Source: an uncultured bacterium (lineage in GTDB: Bacteria > Krumholzibacteriota > Krumholzibacteriia > LZORAL124-64-63). From it: 53,777 bases of DNA. The notes below the pieces were generated by a model. That model saw nothing but the letters and a program-made list of their open reading frames with translations, was not told the origin of the DNA and did no database searches. Below, one piece after another: positions 43,237 through 52,043 of the stretch; within the stretch, counting starts at the first letter, position 1, and each line of letters opens with the position of its first letter. The translations under genes were made by a program, and so were the position numbers. Location of the stretch: assembly GCA_937910695.1 (NCBI GenBank), contig CALEMW010000099.1, positions 1 to 53,777 of the forward strand. Direction: 5' to 3'.

Positions 43237-44394
43237 ATGGTCACCGTCGAGGCGACCATCGTCGGAGGAGGCATCACCGGGTGCGCCGTTGCAGATGCGG
43301 CGGCGCGCGCCGGGTTCGAGGTCGTCCTGTTGGAGAAGGAAGCCCGTCTGGGCGCCGGCGTCACCTCGCGCAACAGCGAAGTCGCCCACGGCGGCATGTA
43401 CTATCCCCCCGGATCGATCAAGGCCGACTGCTGCGTCCGCGGACGACGCCTGCTCAAGGTATTCTGCGCCGAGGCTGGTGTGGCGTACCGTGAGTGCGGC
43501 AAGCTCATCGTGGCCGTGGACGACGACGAGGCCGAGCGCCTCGATCCGATCCTTGCGCGGGGTTTGGCCAACGGCGTGGAGGACTTCAACCGACTCGACG
43601 CCGACCAACTGCTTGCGATGGAACCAGACGTGAAGGCTGTCGCGGGATTGTGGTCGCCGCGGACCGGAATCGTCGATGCTGAAGGTGCGGCTCGTGCCTA
43701 CGCCGACCGTGCCGCCGAACACGGCGCCCTGCTGATGACCGGCACGGAGGTCACGGCCCTCGAACGACGCGACGGCGCCTGGCTCGTCACCGCGCGCCGC
43801 GGCGACGAAACCTGGACCCACGCCTCGACGCACCTCGTGCTCTGCGGCGGCCTGCACGCCGACGATCTGGTGGCGATGACCGGCCTCGACGTCGACGCCG
43901 AAGGCCTGCGGCAGACCTGGGTGAAGGGCAACTACTTCAGCATCGACCCGCGCCATGCCGGCCGTGTGAACAGGCTCGTTTACCCTGTTCCGCCCCGCGC
44001 CAAAGACACTCTCGGCGTGCATGTCTGCCTCGACCTGGGCGGACAGATGCGCCTTGGGCCCGACTTCGAACCGGTCGTGCGAGGGGTCGAGGATTATGCC
44101 GTCGACCCACTCCGGCTGACACCCTTCTACGAAGGCGCCGTACGTTTCCTGCCCTGGCTCGAACCCGAAGACCTGAATCCCGTGATGAGCGGGATCCGGC
44201 CGAAGCTCGAATTCCCCGGTCCCTTTGCAGACTTCCGGATTCGGCGCTATGACGGTGAACGGGAGGGACTCGTCGCACTCACCGGCATCGATTCTCCGGG
44301 ACTCACCTCGTCGCCGGCGGTGGGCGCCCTGGTGGCCGATGTTCTGGGCGGCGGAATACCGCCCGCGCCGCTGGACGTCGGGGGTGAGGCATGA
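43237..44394 (+). CDS. FAD-dependent oxidoreductase (L-2-hydroxyglutarate dehydrogenase-like)
   Basis: A 385-residue DAO-superfamily flavoenzyme. The dinucleotide site GGGITGCAVADAAARAGFEVVLLEKE, then TSRNSEVAHGGMYYPPGSIKA (the L2HGDH/LhgO-type signature with SRNSEVIHAG-like motif), and the C-terminal FAD contact LTGIDSPGLTSSPAVGALV. It likely oxidises a 2-hydroxy acid and passes electrons to quinone. AGGAGGTGAG directly precedes ATG 43237. Its stop overlaps the PAP2-like gene's ATG (ATGA). Confidence 0.88.
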   Translation: MVTVEATIVGGGITGCAVADAAARAGFEVVLLEKEARLGAGVTSRNSEVAHGGMYYPPGSIKADCCVRGRRLLKVFCAEAGVAYRECGKLIVAVDDDEAERLDPILARGLANGVEDFNRLDADQLLAMEPDVKAVAGLWSPRTGIVDAEGAARAYADRAAEHGALLMTGTEVTALERRDGAWLVTARRGDETWTHASTHLVLCGGLHADDLVAMTGLDVDAEGLRQTWVKGNYFSIDPRHAGRVNRLVYPVPPRAKDTLGVHVCLDLGGQMRLGPDFEPVVRGVEDYAVDPLRLTPFYEGAVRFLPWLEPEDLNPVMSGIRPKLEFPGPFADFRIRRYDGEREGLVALTGIDSPGLTSSPAVGALVADVLGGGIPPAPLDVGGEA

Positions 44395-45146
44395 TCGTCG
44401 CGGGAATCGTCGCCGTGGTGCTGCTGATCGTGGCTGTCGGTTCGGCGGTACGGGCATTGCGCGCTGCGGAAAGCGTCCGCGCTGCCCGTGGCGTGCGGCC
44501 GTTCTCCCAAACGGGCACCCATTACCGCTCTCTGATGTCGCGGCGGAGCTTGTTGAAGCTCGGCGTCACCACCGCGGGCGCCTTCGTGCTGGCTCATTCG
44601 GGGGTGGATACCGCCGTGGAGAAGTGGCACACGTCGCGGGTTCGTGGGCCCGGGAGCGATGCGGCGGCCGAAGCCTTCAAAGGGTTCGGTGAACGATTCT
44701 GGTTCTTCGTCTGGGGCGGCTTCGCCCTGCTCGACGGTTTCGTCGGATCATCGCCCGTTCTGCAATGGGGACGCCGGAACTTCGAATGCCTGATCGTGGG
44801 GCTGCCTGCGCTGTGGACGATCCAGCGGGTCGGCGGCGGTGGCCGTCCGACCGACGAGCACGGCGATCCTCGCTGGCGGCCCATGCACGACGACAACACC
44901 GCCTCGGGGCACACGTTCATGGCGGCGATTCCCTGGCTGAACGCCGGCAAATCCGTCGAGTCCGCGTGGTTCGGCAAGATCGCCTGGGCCCTGAGCTGGG
45001 GGACGGGCTGGTCGCGGCTGAACGATCGGAAGCACTACGTGTCCCAGGTCGTCCTGGGTCACGGCATCGCCTCAGGGGCCGTCGAGGCCACGCGATCGGA
45101 TGCGCCGTCCAGAACCGGCATGGATGTTCCGGGTGGGGAGGAATGA
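44391..45146 (+). CDS. PAP2-family phosphatase-like membrane protein
   Basis: A 251-residue protein with an N-terminal membrane helix (IVAGIVAVVLLIVAVGSAV), then at residue 49 a twin-arginine-like segment MSRRSLLKLGVTTAGAFVLA. A PAP2 fold follows with motifs RVGGGGRP, TASGHTFMAAIPW (PSGH-like) and SRLNDRKHYVSQ (SRx5H). The Asp that follows His in the usual SRx5HxxxD is Gln, so activity may be altered. An alternative start is ATG 44535, which would give a Tat-type leader. It is translationally coupled on both sides (ATGA overlaps) to the oxidoreductase and acyltransferase genes. Confidence 0.75.
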   Translation: MIVAGIVAVVLLIVAVGSAVRALRAAESVRAARGVRPFSQTGTHYRSLMSRRSLLKLGVTTAGAFVLAHSGVDTAVEKWHTSRVRGPGSDAAAEAFKGFGERFWFFVWGGFALLDGFVGSSPVLQWGRRNFECLIVGLPALWTIQRVGGGGRPTDEHGDPRWRPMHDDNTASGHTFMAAIPWLNAGKSVESAWFGKIAWALSWGTGWSRLNDRKHYVSQVVLGHGIASGAVEATRSDAPSRTGMDVPGGEE

Positions 45147-45706
45147 TGCCTTTATCCGAGGCCATCCTCAGACTTTTCGGCTGGACGGTGGACCGCTCCC
45201 ACCCGTTGCCGCCGCGGTACGTGATGATCGGCGCGCCCCACACCAGCAACTGGGATTTCCCCGTGGGGATGCTCGGCATGTGGGCCCTCGGTGTGGACGT
45301 GCACTGGGTCGGCAAGCACACTCTCTTCGCAGGCCCTCTGGGGCCGATCATGAAAGGTCTGGGCGGCATCCCGGTAGATAGGCGTATCAGTTCCAACTTC
45401 ATCGATTCCATGACCGAACGATTCGCCTCCGGTGAACTCTCCTCGCTCAGCCTCGCACCTGAGGGAACACGATCCCTCACCCATGCCTGGAAGACGGGGT
45501 TCTACTATCTGGCCGTCTCGGCCCAGGTCCCTGTCGTCTTGGGCTACCTGGACTATGCAGACAAGATCGTGGGGGTCGGCGGGTCCTTCACGCCGACGGG
45601 GGACATCGCAGCGGATCTGAAATACGTCCGTGAATTCTATGCGGAGAAAACAGCCCGCTATCCTGAAAAATACGGTGAGATCCAGGTCCAGCCACGAAAG
45701 GAATGA
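45143..45706 (+). CDS. 1-acyl-sn-glycerol-3-phosphate acyltransferase-like protein
   Basis: A 187-residue PlsC/LPLAT-like protein. Motif HTSNWDFPVG (catalytic HX4D), WVGKHTLFAGPLGPIMKGLGGIPVDR (substrate-binding Arg region), LAPEGTRS (phosphate-binding EGTR) and VPVVLGYLDY. It would add an acyl chain to a lysophospholipid or related acceptor at the inner membrane. Short for PlsC but similar to a group of small acyltransferases. ATG 45143 follows GGGGAGG and overlaps the preceding stop. A lipid-related operon with the PAP2 protein is plausible. Confidence 0.88.
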   Translation: MMPLSEAILRLFGWTVDRSHPLPPRYVMIGAPHTSNWDFPVGMLGMWALGVDVHWVGKHTLFAGPLGPIMKGLGGIPVDRRISSNFIDSMTERFASGELSSLSLAPEGTRSLTHAWKTGFYYLAVSAQVPVVLGYLDYADKIVGVGGSFTPTGDIAADLKYVREFYAEKTARYPEKYGEIQVQPRKE

Positions 45707-45712
45707 TCCAGA

Positions 45713-46324
45713 ATGAAGATCATGGTCTCCATTCTTTTCAGCCTGCTCGCAACGACATCCGTCTACGCCCAGGGGCGCTTCACCGCCGAAGGAGAGTCGA
45801 CCGCTTATGCGGGTGCGGCCTACTTCACCAAAGACGATAGCGACGGCTTTGCGGCGGTGGGGGGCTACTCGATCAAGGGCAATGTCGACTTCGGGCTTCA
45901 GTATTCCCGGCAGTCACTCGGGAACGGCCGGACCTACGCCTCGGTGATCGAGTCCTTCCAAGGGCACCTCAGCAAACCGACTCCCGAACGACCCTACGGG
46001 CTCACCGTTCTGATGGGGCTCGAGCAGGGACGTTTTCACTATCCCGCCGACGACAGCGGATACTCGAGCATACAAACGGCTTCAGGCATGACGATGGGCG
46101 GCGAGGTGACGATGGCGGCCTACGGCGAGGGACGTTGGGATATCTATCCGTACATGGGCATCACTCTGCAGATGGCCAAGCTCGGCGGTCACGACCTGGG
46201 ATGGACTTCGCCCTTCCATATGGGCGGAGCGATCGTGTTCGATGATCGACTCGTGCTGGATGGCGCGGTGACAGCCTATGATTCCGGGTCGGCGTTCGTG
46301 GGCAGCATCGTCGTGATGTTCTGA
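45713..46324 (+). CDS. Putative outer-membrane beta-barrel protein
   Basis: A 203-residue protein beginning MKIMVSILFSLLATTSVYAQ, a signal peptide with a short mature N-terminus. The rest alternates in about eight strands (FAAVGGYSIKGNVDFGLQYS, YGLTVLMGLEQGRFHY, YPYMGITLQMAK) and ends in VTAYDSGSAFVGSIVVMF, a phenylalanine-terminated strand that fits the BAM recognition signal. A small eight-stranded barrel is likely; function is unknown. It starts six bases after the acyltransferase stop, so it is co-transcribed. A strong terminator follows at 46395. Confidence 0.65.
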   Translation: MKIMVSILFSLLATTSVYAQGRFTAEGESTAYAGAAYFTKDDSDGFAAVGGYSIKGNVDFGLQYSRQSLGNGRTYASVIESFQGHLSKPTPERPYGLTVLMGLEQGRFHYPADDSGYSSIQTASGMTMGGEVTMAAYGEGRWDIYPYMGITLQMAKLGGHDLGWTSPFHMGGAIVFDDRLVLDGAVTAYDSGSAFVGSIVVMF

Positions 46325-46394
46325 CAGTCTGCGTTCCGTTCGGGTTGGTGCGATATCATTCATAATCATTAATGATGACAACCAGTTGCTTCAG

Positions 46395-46432
46395 TGACGG
46401 CCGCTTTCCAGTGTGAGCGGCCGTCATTGTTT
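46395..46432 (+). terminator. Rho-independent terminator
   Basis: TGACGGCCGCT (46395-46405) pairs perfectly over 11 bp with AGCGGCCGTCA (46416-46426) around a 10-base loop, and TTGTTT follows. It closes the acyltransferase/barrel operon and insulates the nap operon. Confidence 0.85.
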
Positions 46433-46441
46433 AAGAAATAA

Positions 46442-46459
46442 CTTTACCACGTGGTAGAG
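46442..46459. promoter_or_regulatory. Palindromic operator candidate upstream of napA
   Basis: A perfect 12-base palindrome TACCACGTGGTA (46445-46456), extended by matching bases on both sides (CTxTACCACGTGGTAxAG). It lies about 105 bases before napA and after the terminator, where a regulator of nitrate respiration would bind. It does not match FNR/NnrR/NarL consensus sequences that I know. Confidence 0.5.
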
Positions 46460-46483
46460 AAATGTTTGAATTCCCGGGTACTC

Positions 46484-46511
46484 GACGGGAGATCCCGGTG
46501 CGGATCCCGTC
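46484..46511 (+). promoter_or_regulatory. Hairpin in the napA leader
   Basis: GACGGG-AG-ATCC pairs with GGAT-CCCGTC around the loop CGGTGC (10 bp with a two-base bulge), ending 49 bases before napA. No T-run follows. It could be a 5' UTR element. Confidence 0.35.
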
Positions 46512-46560
46512 CAACTCCCCACGATCGGTTCGTTCGGTCCGGTCCTGAAAGAGGTACGAG

Positions 46561-49332
46561 ATGACCCTCACACGTCGCGACTTCATCAAGCAGGCCGCCG
46601 CCGTCAGCGCGGCCGGCGCCGTCGGCATGAACCTGCCGCCTTCCGCCCTCGCCGCCGCCGCCGAGACAGAGCGTGACTGGACCTGGGACAAGTCCGTCTG
46701 CCGGTTCTGCGGCACGGGCTGCGGCATCATGATCGCCACGAAGGACGACCGCATTGTCGCGGTGAAGGGCGATCCGGCCGCACCGGTGAACCGCGGCCTG
46801 AACTGCATCAAGGGTTACTTCAACGCCAAGATCATGTACGGCGAGGACCGTCTGACCAAACCCATGCTGCGGGTGAATGCGGCGGGCGAGTTCGACAAGA
46901 ACGGCAAGTTCAAGGAAGTCTCTTGGGAGCAGGCCTTCGACGTGATGGCCGCCAAGTTCAAGCAGTACTACGGCGAGATGGGCCCCACCGGCATCGGCGT
47001 GTTCGGCTCCGGCCAGTATACGGTCCAAGAGGGCTACGCCATGGTGAAGCTCGTCAAGGGCGGGCTGCGCAGCAACAACATCGATCCCAACGCGCGTCAC
47101 TGCATGGCCAGCGCCGTGGTCGGGTTCATCCAGGCCTTCGGCATCGACGAGCCGTCGGGCAACTACGACGACATCGAGCACACCGATACGGCCGTGCTCT
47201 GGGGCGCCAACATGGCCGAGATGCATCCGATCCTCTGGTCGCGCATCACCGACCGCAAGCTTTCCAACCCCGATCGCGTCAGGCTCATCAACCTGACGAC
47301 CTTCACCAACCGCAGCTCGAACCTGGCCGACACCGAGATCATCTTCAAGCCCCAGACCGACCTGGCCATCTGGAACTACATCGCCCGGGAGATCGTGCAC
47401 GAGCACCCCGAGGCCATCGACCAGGAGTTCGTGGACAAGTTCACCGTGTTCGCCACCGGCCACGTGGACATCGGCTACGGCATGCGCAGCAATCCCGACC
47501 ATCCCAAGTACGGCGCCGCCGAGCGCGAGACCATGACCAAGGAAGTGGCCAAGACAGTCAGCAAGGCCGAAGGAGTGACCCTCGCTCATCTCGGCTACAA
47601 GGAAGGCGACACGCTGGAGATGAAGCACGCCGCGGCCGCCGGCGCGCACTGGCTGATCTCCTTCGAGGACTTCAAGAAGGGTCTCGAACCCTACACCCTC
47701 GACTTCGTGGCCGAGCTCTCCAAGGGCGACTCCGAAGAGCCACTGGAAGACTACAAGGCCAAGCTGCAGGAGCTCGCCGACCTGTACGTCGAGCAGGGCC
47801 GCAAGGTCGTCAGCTACTGGACCATGGGCATGAACCAGCATACCCGCGGCAGCTGGGTGAACGAGCAGGCCTACATGGTGCACCTGCTGCTGGGCAAGCA
47901 GGCGCAGCCCGGCAACGGCGCCTTCAGCCTCACCGGCCAGCCCAGCGCCTGCGGCACCGCCCGCGAGGTGGGCACCTTCGCCCATCGTCTGCCGGCGGAC
48001 ATGGTGGTGGCCAATCCCAAGCACCGCGAGACAGCGGAGAAGCTGTGGAAGCTGCCGGCCAAGACCCTCAACGGCAAGCCCGGCAGCCATTACACCAAGC
48101 TGCTGCGCGACATCGAGGACGGGTCGATCAAGTGGGCCTGGGTGCAGGTCTGCAACCCGTGGCAGAATACGGCCAACGCCAACCACTGGATCAAGGCCGC
48201 GCGGGAGATGGACAACTTCATCGTCTGCTCCGACGTGTACCCGACGGTCTCGGCCAAGGTGGCCGACCTGATCCTGCCCAGCGCCATGATCTTCGAGAAG
48301 TGGGGCGCCTACGGCAACGCCGAGCGCCGCACCCAGCACTGGAAGCAGCAGGTCACACCGGTGGGCGATGCCATGCCGGACATCTGGCAGGCCATGGAGT
48401 TCGCCAAGCGTCTCACCCTGGGCGAGGTCTGGAAGGAGTGGAGGATCGACGACTCCCTCACTCTTCCCGACGTGATGGCCGACGCCCGCGCCATGGGCTA
48501 CAAGGACACCGACACCCTCTTCGACGTGCTCTACGCCAACGCCGATGCCAAGGCCTACGCCTGGCCTGATCCCGTGGGCGCCGGATCGCTCAACACCCTC
48601 GCCGAGGGCGACAAGCGCAAGGTCGCCGGCTTCGAGGGCTACGGCTTCTTCGTCCACAAGTACCTGTGGGAGGAGTACCGCAAGTTCGGCGTGGACCACA
48701 TGCACGACCTCGCCGAGTTCGACGCCTATCATTCGGCCCGCGGGCTCAAGTGGCCGGTGATCGACGGCAAGGAGACCGAGTGGCGCTTCAACGCCGACTA
48801 TGATCCGTATGTGGCCCGGTCGAGCGACGAGAAATTCGCCTTCTACGGTCCGGCCCTCAAGGAACTGCCGAGCGGCGATCTCGCTGGACCTGCCGCTGGT
48901 GAGAAGACGGGCCTGAAGAACAAGGCCAAGATCTTCTTCCGGCCCTACATGGACCCGCCCGAGATGCCCGATGCGGAGTACCCGTTCTGGCTGGTCACCG
49001 GCCGCGTGCTCGAGCACTGGCACACCGGGACGATGACCATGCGCGTGCCCGAGCTGTACCGCGCGGTGCCCGAGGCCCTGTGCTACATGAACGGGTCCGA
49101 CGCCAGAAATCAGGGCTTCGCCGACGGCTCCGAAGTGTGGATCGAGAGCCGCCGGGGCCGCGTGAAGGCGCGCATCGCCATCCGGGGCCGCAACGTCATG
49201 CCCAAGGGCTCGGTGTTCGTGCCGTTCTTCGACGAGCGCGTGCTGATCAACAAGGTGTGCCTCGACGCCACCTGCCCGCTCTCGAAAGAGACGGACTTCA
49301 AGAAGTGCGCCGTGAAGGTGACGAGGGCCTAG
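46561..49332 (+). CDS. napA: Periplasmic nitrate reductase catalytic subunit NapA
   Basis: A 923-residue periplasmic molybdoenzyme reducing nitrate to nitrite. Twin-arginine leader [17 protein letters not shown], [4Fe-4S] ligands Cys47, Cys50, Cys54 and Cys82, and the molybdenum ligand Cys181 in [16 protein letters not shown]. Further NapA motifs are [19 protein letters not shown] and the C-terminal [14 protein letters not shown]. The length (923) matches the long epsilonproteobacterial NapA, not the about 830-residue enteric form, owing to insertions in the middle. Cys, not Sec, is used at the active site. RBS GAAAGAGG lies before ATG 46561. It leads the operon napAGHBFD. Confidence 0.97.
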   Translation: MTLTRRDFIKQAAAVSAAGAVGMNLPPSALAAAAETERDWTWDKSVCRFCGTGCGIMIATKDDRIVAVKGDPAAPVNRGLNCIKGYFNAKIMYGEDRLTKPMLRVNAAGEFDKNGKFKEVSWEQAFDVMAAKFKQYYGEMGPTGIGVFGSGQYTVQEGYAMVKLVKGGLRSNNIDPNARHCMASAVVGFIQAFGIDEPSGNYDDIEHTDTAVLWGANMAEMHPILWSRITDRKLSNPDRVRLINLTTFTNRSSNLADTEIIFKPQTDLAIWNYIAREIVHEHPEAIDQEFVDKFTVFATGHVDIGYGMRSNPDHPKYGAAERETMTKEVAKTVSKAEGVTLAHLGYKEGDTLEMKHAAAAGAHWLISFEDFKKGLEPYTLDFVAELSKGDSEEPLEDYKAKLQELADLYVEQGRKVVSYWTMGMNQHTRGSWVNEQAYMVHLLLGKQAQPGNGAFSLTGQPSACGTAREVGTFAHRLPADMVVANPKHRETAEKLWKLPAKTLNGKPGSHYTKLLRDIEDGSIKWAWVQVCNPWQNTANANHWIKAAREMDNFIVCSDVYPTVSAKVADLILPSAMIFEKWGAYGNAERRTQHWKQQVTPVGDAMPDIWQAMEFAKRLTLGEVWKEWRIDDSLTLPDVMADARAMGYKDTDTLFDVLYANADAKAYAWPDPVGAGSLNTLAEGDKRKVAGFEGYGFFVHKYLWEEYRKFGVDHMHDLAEFDAYHSARGLKWPVIDGKETEWRFNADYDPYVARSSDEKFAFYGPALKELPSGDLAGPAAGEKTGLKNKAKIFFRPYMDPPEMPDAEYPFWLVTGRVLEHWHTGTMTMRVPELYRAVPEALCYMNGSDARNQGFADGSEVWIESRRGRVKARIAIRGRNVMPKGSVFVPFFDERVLINKVCLDATCPLSKETDFKKCAVKVTRA

Positions 49333-49333
49333 C

Positions 49334-50116
49334 GTGTCCTCGTCGGGCGGCATGGACCGGCGCGGGTTCCTGCAGGGACTGCTCCGGAGCGCGGCGGCGG
49401 CCGCGGCCGGAGGCGCGGTGTGGGGCGGCTTCGTCGCGACGACGAAGCACGCCCCGCTGGCGTTGCGCCCCCCCGGCGCCCTGGCCGGCGACGCGTTCCT
49501 GAGCACCTGCATCCGCTGCGGCACCTGCGTGGAGGCGTGTCCCTACGGCACGCTCTCCCTGGCGACTCCCGGCGAGGCGGCGGCCGCGGGAACGCCCGTG
49601 TTCACCCCGCGCGACGTGCCGTGTCATCTGTGCCAGGACGTTCCCTGCACCGTCGCCTGCCCCACCGGCGCCCTCGCGCGCTCGGCGGTCAGCGACGAGA
49701 CGGGCGCCCTGGACGTCGACAGGGCGCGCATGGGCCTGGCGGTCCTCGACCGCGACCACTGCCTCGCCGCCTGGGGCCTGCGCTGCGACGCCTGCTACCG
49801 GGCGTGTCCGCTGATCGACAAGGCCATCGTCATCGAGCATTCCCGCAACGAACGCACCGGGCGTCATGCGGTGCTGATGCCGGTGGTGCAGGACGACCAC
49901 TGCACCGGCTGCGGGCTCTGCGAGCGGGCGTGCGTGACCGAGAAGGCGTCGATCCGCGTGCTGCCCCGCGACGTGGTGCAGGGTCGCGTCGGCGACGACT
50001 ACGTGCGGGGCTGGGACGCCGAGGACGAGGGCCGCATCGACCCGGCGACCCCGGTGGGATCCGAACAGGGGAACGCCCTCGACTGGTTGAACGATGGCGA
50101 GGTCGATCATGACTAG
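49334..50116 (+). CDS. napG: NapG, periplasmic quinol-linked ferredoxin
   Basis: A 260-residue Tat-exported protein (MDRRGFLQGLLRSAAAAAAG) with four [4Fe-4S] motifs: CIRCGTCVEACPYG, CHLCQDVPCTVACP, CLAAWGLRCDACYRACP and CTGCGLCERACVTE. It passes electrons from membrane NapH to the NapB/NapA pair. GTG 49334 begins right after the napA stop. The order napA-napG-napH matches the nap operon of Campylobacter, Wolinella and other Epsilonproteobacteria, which use NapGH instead of NapC. Confidence 0.95.
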   Translation: MSSSGGMDRRGFLQGLLRSAAAAAAGGAVWGGFVATTKHAPLALRPPGALAGDAFLSTCIRCGTCVEACPYGTLSLATPGEAAAAGTPVFTPRDVPCHLCQDVPCTVACPTGALARSAVSDETGALDVDRARMGLAVLDRDHCLAAWGLRCDACYRACPLIDKAIVIEHSRNERTGRHAVLMPVVQDDHCTGCGLCERACVTEKASIRVLPRDVVQGRVGDDYVRGWDAEDEGRIDPATPVGSEQGNALDWLNDGEVDHD

Positions 50117-50921
50117 CCTCGCCATCGGGAAGTACGTCGTCCTGCGTCGCTTCGTACAGCTCGGGGCCTTGGTTCTGCTGTTCGGAGGGCGCGCCTTCGG
50201 CTGGACGATCCTCCGGGGCGACCTGAGCCACTCCCAGCTGCTGGGTGTGGTGCCGCTCTCCGATCCCTTCGCCACGGCGCAGCTGCTCGCGGCGGGCGGG
50301 TCTCTGGGGGCCGACGTGCTGATCGGCGCGGTCGTGGTTCTGGCGGTCTATGCCCTGCTCGGCGGCCGCACGTTCTGCGCCTGGGTGTGTCCGCTGAACC
50401 TGGTGACCGACCTGGCGAACCGCCTGCGCGGCGACGAGGATCCGCAGACGCCCTCGGGCCGCTCGATCCGTTTCTGGGCCCTCGGCCTGAGCCTCGTGCT
50501 GTCGGCCCTGACCGGGGTGGCGGCATTCGAAGCCGTCAGCCCCATCGGGATGCTGCACCGCGGCTTGATCTTCGGCATGGGAGCCGGCTGGTTCTTCGTG
50601 GCCGCGGTCTTCCTGTTCGACTGGGCCGTGCGGCGCAACGGGTTCTGCGGCCATCTTTGTCCGCTGGGCGCATTTCACTCCCTGGTGGGGCGGTTCGGGC
50701 TGCTGAGGGTACGGCACGTCCACATGAATTGTACCGATTGCGGACTCTGCGTCCGCGTATGTCCAGAGCACCAGGTGCTCGAGCTCGTGGGCAAGGCCAG
50801 CGGCTCGGTCCTGGATTCCCAATGCACCAACTGCGGGCGCTGCATCGACGTGTGCGACGACCAGGCGCTCCGCTTCGATTTTCGTAGGAACGCTCTTTCC
50901 ATTCGAACGGGAGGTTCGTGA
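50109..50921 (+). CDS. napH: NapH, membrane quinol dehydrogenase subunit
   Basis: A 270-residue inner-membrane polyferredoxin with four hydrophobic helices (YVVLRRFVQLGALVLLFGGR, LIGAVVVLAVYALLG, ALGLSLVLSALTGVAA, GAGWFFVAAVFLFDWAV), two cytoplasmic CxxxCP motifs (FCAWVCPLN, FCGHLCPLGA) and a C-terminal two-cluster ferredoxin (CTDCGLCVRVCPEH, CTNCGRCIDVCDDQ). It oxidises menaquinol together with NapG. ATG 50109, with GAGG upstream, overlaps napG by eight bases. Its end overlaps napB. Confidence 0.95.
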   Translation: MTSLAIGKYVVLRRFVQLGALVLLFGGRAFGWTILRGDLSHSQLLGVVPLSDPFATAQLLAAGGSLGADVLIGAVVVLAVYALLGGRTFCAWVCPLNLVTDLANRLRGDEDPQTPSGRSIRFWALGLSLVLSALTGVAAFEAVSPIGMLHRGLIFGMGAGWFFVAAVFLFDWAVRRNGFCGHLCPLGAFHSLVGRFGLLRVRHVHMNCTDCGLCVRVCPEHQVLELVGKASGSVLDSQCTNCGRCIDVCDDQALRFDFRRNALSIRTGGS

Positions 50922-51517
50922 TGTTGAAGTCCAACCGTGTGGTGATGCTCTCGATCCTGCTTCTGGCCGGGATCGCCCTGCTCGCCGGCTGCGCTGCGAC
51001 CGGGGCGGGGTGCTGCTCGAAGAAGGCCTGTCCCGAACCGGCCGTGGCACCTGCACCGCCGCCGCCTCCGGCCGAGGTGTCCGATGACGAGCTCAGCTAC
51101 CGCAACGTCCCGCTGACCGCCGACGGCGGCACGCCCGCGGTGAGCTTCGACGCCGCCGAGCCGGGCGACAGCGAACTCGCGCCCCGCGCCTTCGAGAACG
51201 CACCGCCGATGATCCCCCACACCGTCGACGGCCTGCTGCCCATCACCCGCGACGACAACCAGTGCGCCGGCTGCCATACGCCCGAGAACGCCGCTGATGT
51301 GGGCGCTACTTCGGTACCGGCGAGCCATCTCTACGATATGCGCAACGACCGCCAGCTTACGGATCTCAATCCGGCCAACTACAACTGCACCCTGTGCCAT
51401 GCCCCGCAGGCGAACACCGACGCCCTGGTCGCCAACTCGTTCGAGCCCTTCTACCGCGCCCTGGAGCGGCGGAACTCGTCGAACCTGCTCGATACGCTGA
51501 ACGAGGGCGTGAAGTAG
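50918..51517 (+). CDS. napB: NapB, diheme cytochrome c subunit, predicted lipoprotein
   Basis: A 199-residue electron-transfer subunit with two heme c sites (CAGCH and CTLCH) in the NapB arrangement (ITRDDNQCAGCHTPENA...NCTLCHAPQANTDALV). The N-terminus LLLAGIALLAGCAATG ends in a lipobox LAGC at about residue 25, so it is predicted to be a lipoprotein, unlike usual NapB with a cleavable signal. Three extra Cys (CCSKKAC) follow. A Pro-rich linker leads to the cytochrome part. GTG 50918 overlaps the napH stop (GTGA). Confidence 0.95.
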   Translation: MMLKSNRVVMLSILLLAGIALLAGCAATGAGCCSKKACPEPAVAPAPPPPPAEVSDDELSYRNVPLTADGGTPAVSFDAAEPGDSELAPRAFENAPPMIPHTVDGLLPITRDDNQCAGCHTPENAADVGATSVPASHLYDMRNDRQLTDLNPANYNCTLCHAPQANTDALVANSFEPFYRALERRNSSNLLDTLNEGVK

Positions 51518-51518
51518 C

Positions 51519-52043
51519 GTGGAGTGCACGCGTCGTGATCTCTTCAGGGGGATGATAAGACCGGGCTTCTGGCAGCAGAGCCGGGCCCGGATCCCGATGC
51601 CCTACACGGACGATCCGGCCGCGCTGCGCACCGTCTGCCTCGCATGCGCCGCCGCCAGGAACGGCGCGGCTCCCGGCTGTCAGACGGCATGTGGAGAATC
51701 CATCGTCCGCCTCGACGACGCCGGTGTGCCGTACCTGGACGTCTCGCAAGCGGGCTGCACCTACTGCGGCGACTGCGCCGCGGCGTGCGGGCCGGCGGCT
51801 CTCGACACGGACGTCGGCCGCCGCATCGCTGCCGACATCATCCTCGCGCGGGGGGGCTGCCTGGCCTGGAACAGGACCATGTGCATCCAGTGCGCCGACC
51901 GCTGCCCGGACCGGGCCGTCGTGTTCGCGGGGCTGTGGAATCCCGTGGTCGACGACGAGGCGTGCACCCGCTGCGGCCTGTGCGTCGCGGCCTGTCCGGT
52001 CGACGCCATCGAAATCACCGCCCGCGTCGGAGGACGCCCATGA
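51519..52043 (+). CDS. napF: NapF, cytoplasmic ferredoxin-type protein
   Basis: A 174-residue iron-sulfur protein of the NapF family, starting CTRRDLFRGMIR (typical NapF N-terminus). Four Cys motifs: CLACAAARNGAAPGCQTACG, CTYCGDCAAACGPAAL, CLAWNRTMCIQCADRC, CTRCGLCVAACPVDAI. NapF is thought to help assemble or supply electrons to NapA before export. GTG 51519 follows directly after napB's stop. It overlaps napD by four bases (ATGA). Confidence 0.93.
   Translation: MECTRRDLFRGMIRPGFWQQSRARIPMPYTDDPAALRTVCLACAAARNGAAPGCQTACGESIVRLDDAGVPYLDVSQAGCTYCGDCAAACGPAALDTDVGRRIAADIILARGGCLAWNRTMCIQCADRCPDRAVVFAGLWNPVVDDEACTRCGLCVAACPVDAIEITARVGGRP

Noticed and set aside
46355-46377. AT-rich inverted repeat resembling a Fur box (11 of 15 matches)
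   Set aside because: It lies after the barrel gene's stop and before its terminator, so within a transcript, not a promoter; the match is weak.
46470-46515. tRNA-like (T-arm-like) segment before napA
   Set aside because: No acceptor stem or anticodon loop could be folded; the region is better explained as a bulged leader hairpin.
46561-49332. Possibility that the Mo enzyme is a formate dehydrogenase with selenocysteine
   Set aside because: The metal ligand position is Cys181 in NARHCMAS, the NapA-type motif, and the operon contains napG, napH, napB, napF and napD.
46444-49524. Very long open frame (about 1026 codons) on the minus strand opposite napA
   Set aside because: It is a shadow of the high-GC codon bias of napA. 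The plus-strand frame carries all NapA motifs, and the antisense translation has low-complexity His/Gly/Arg-rich composition.
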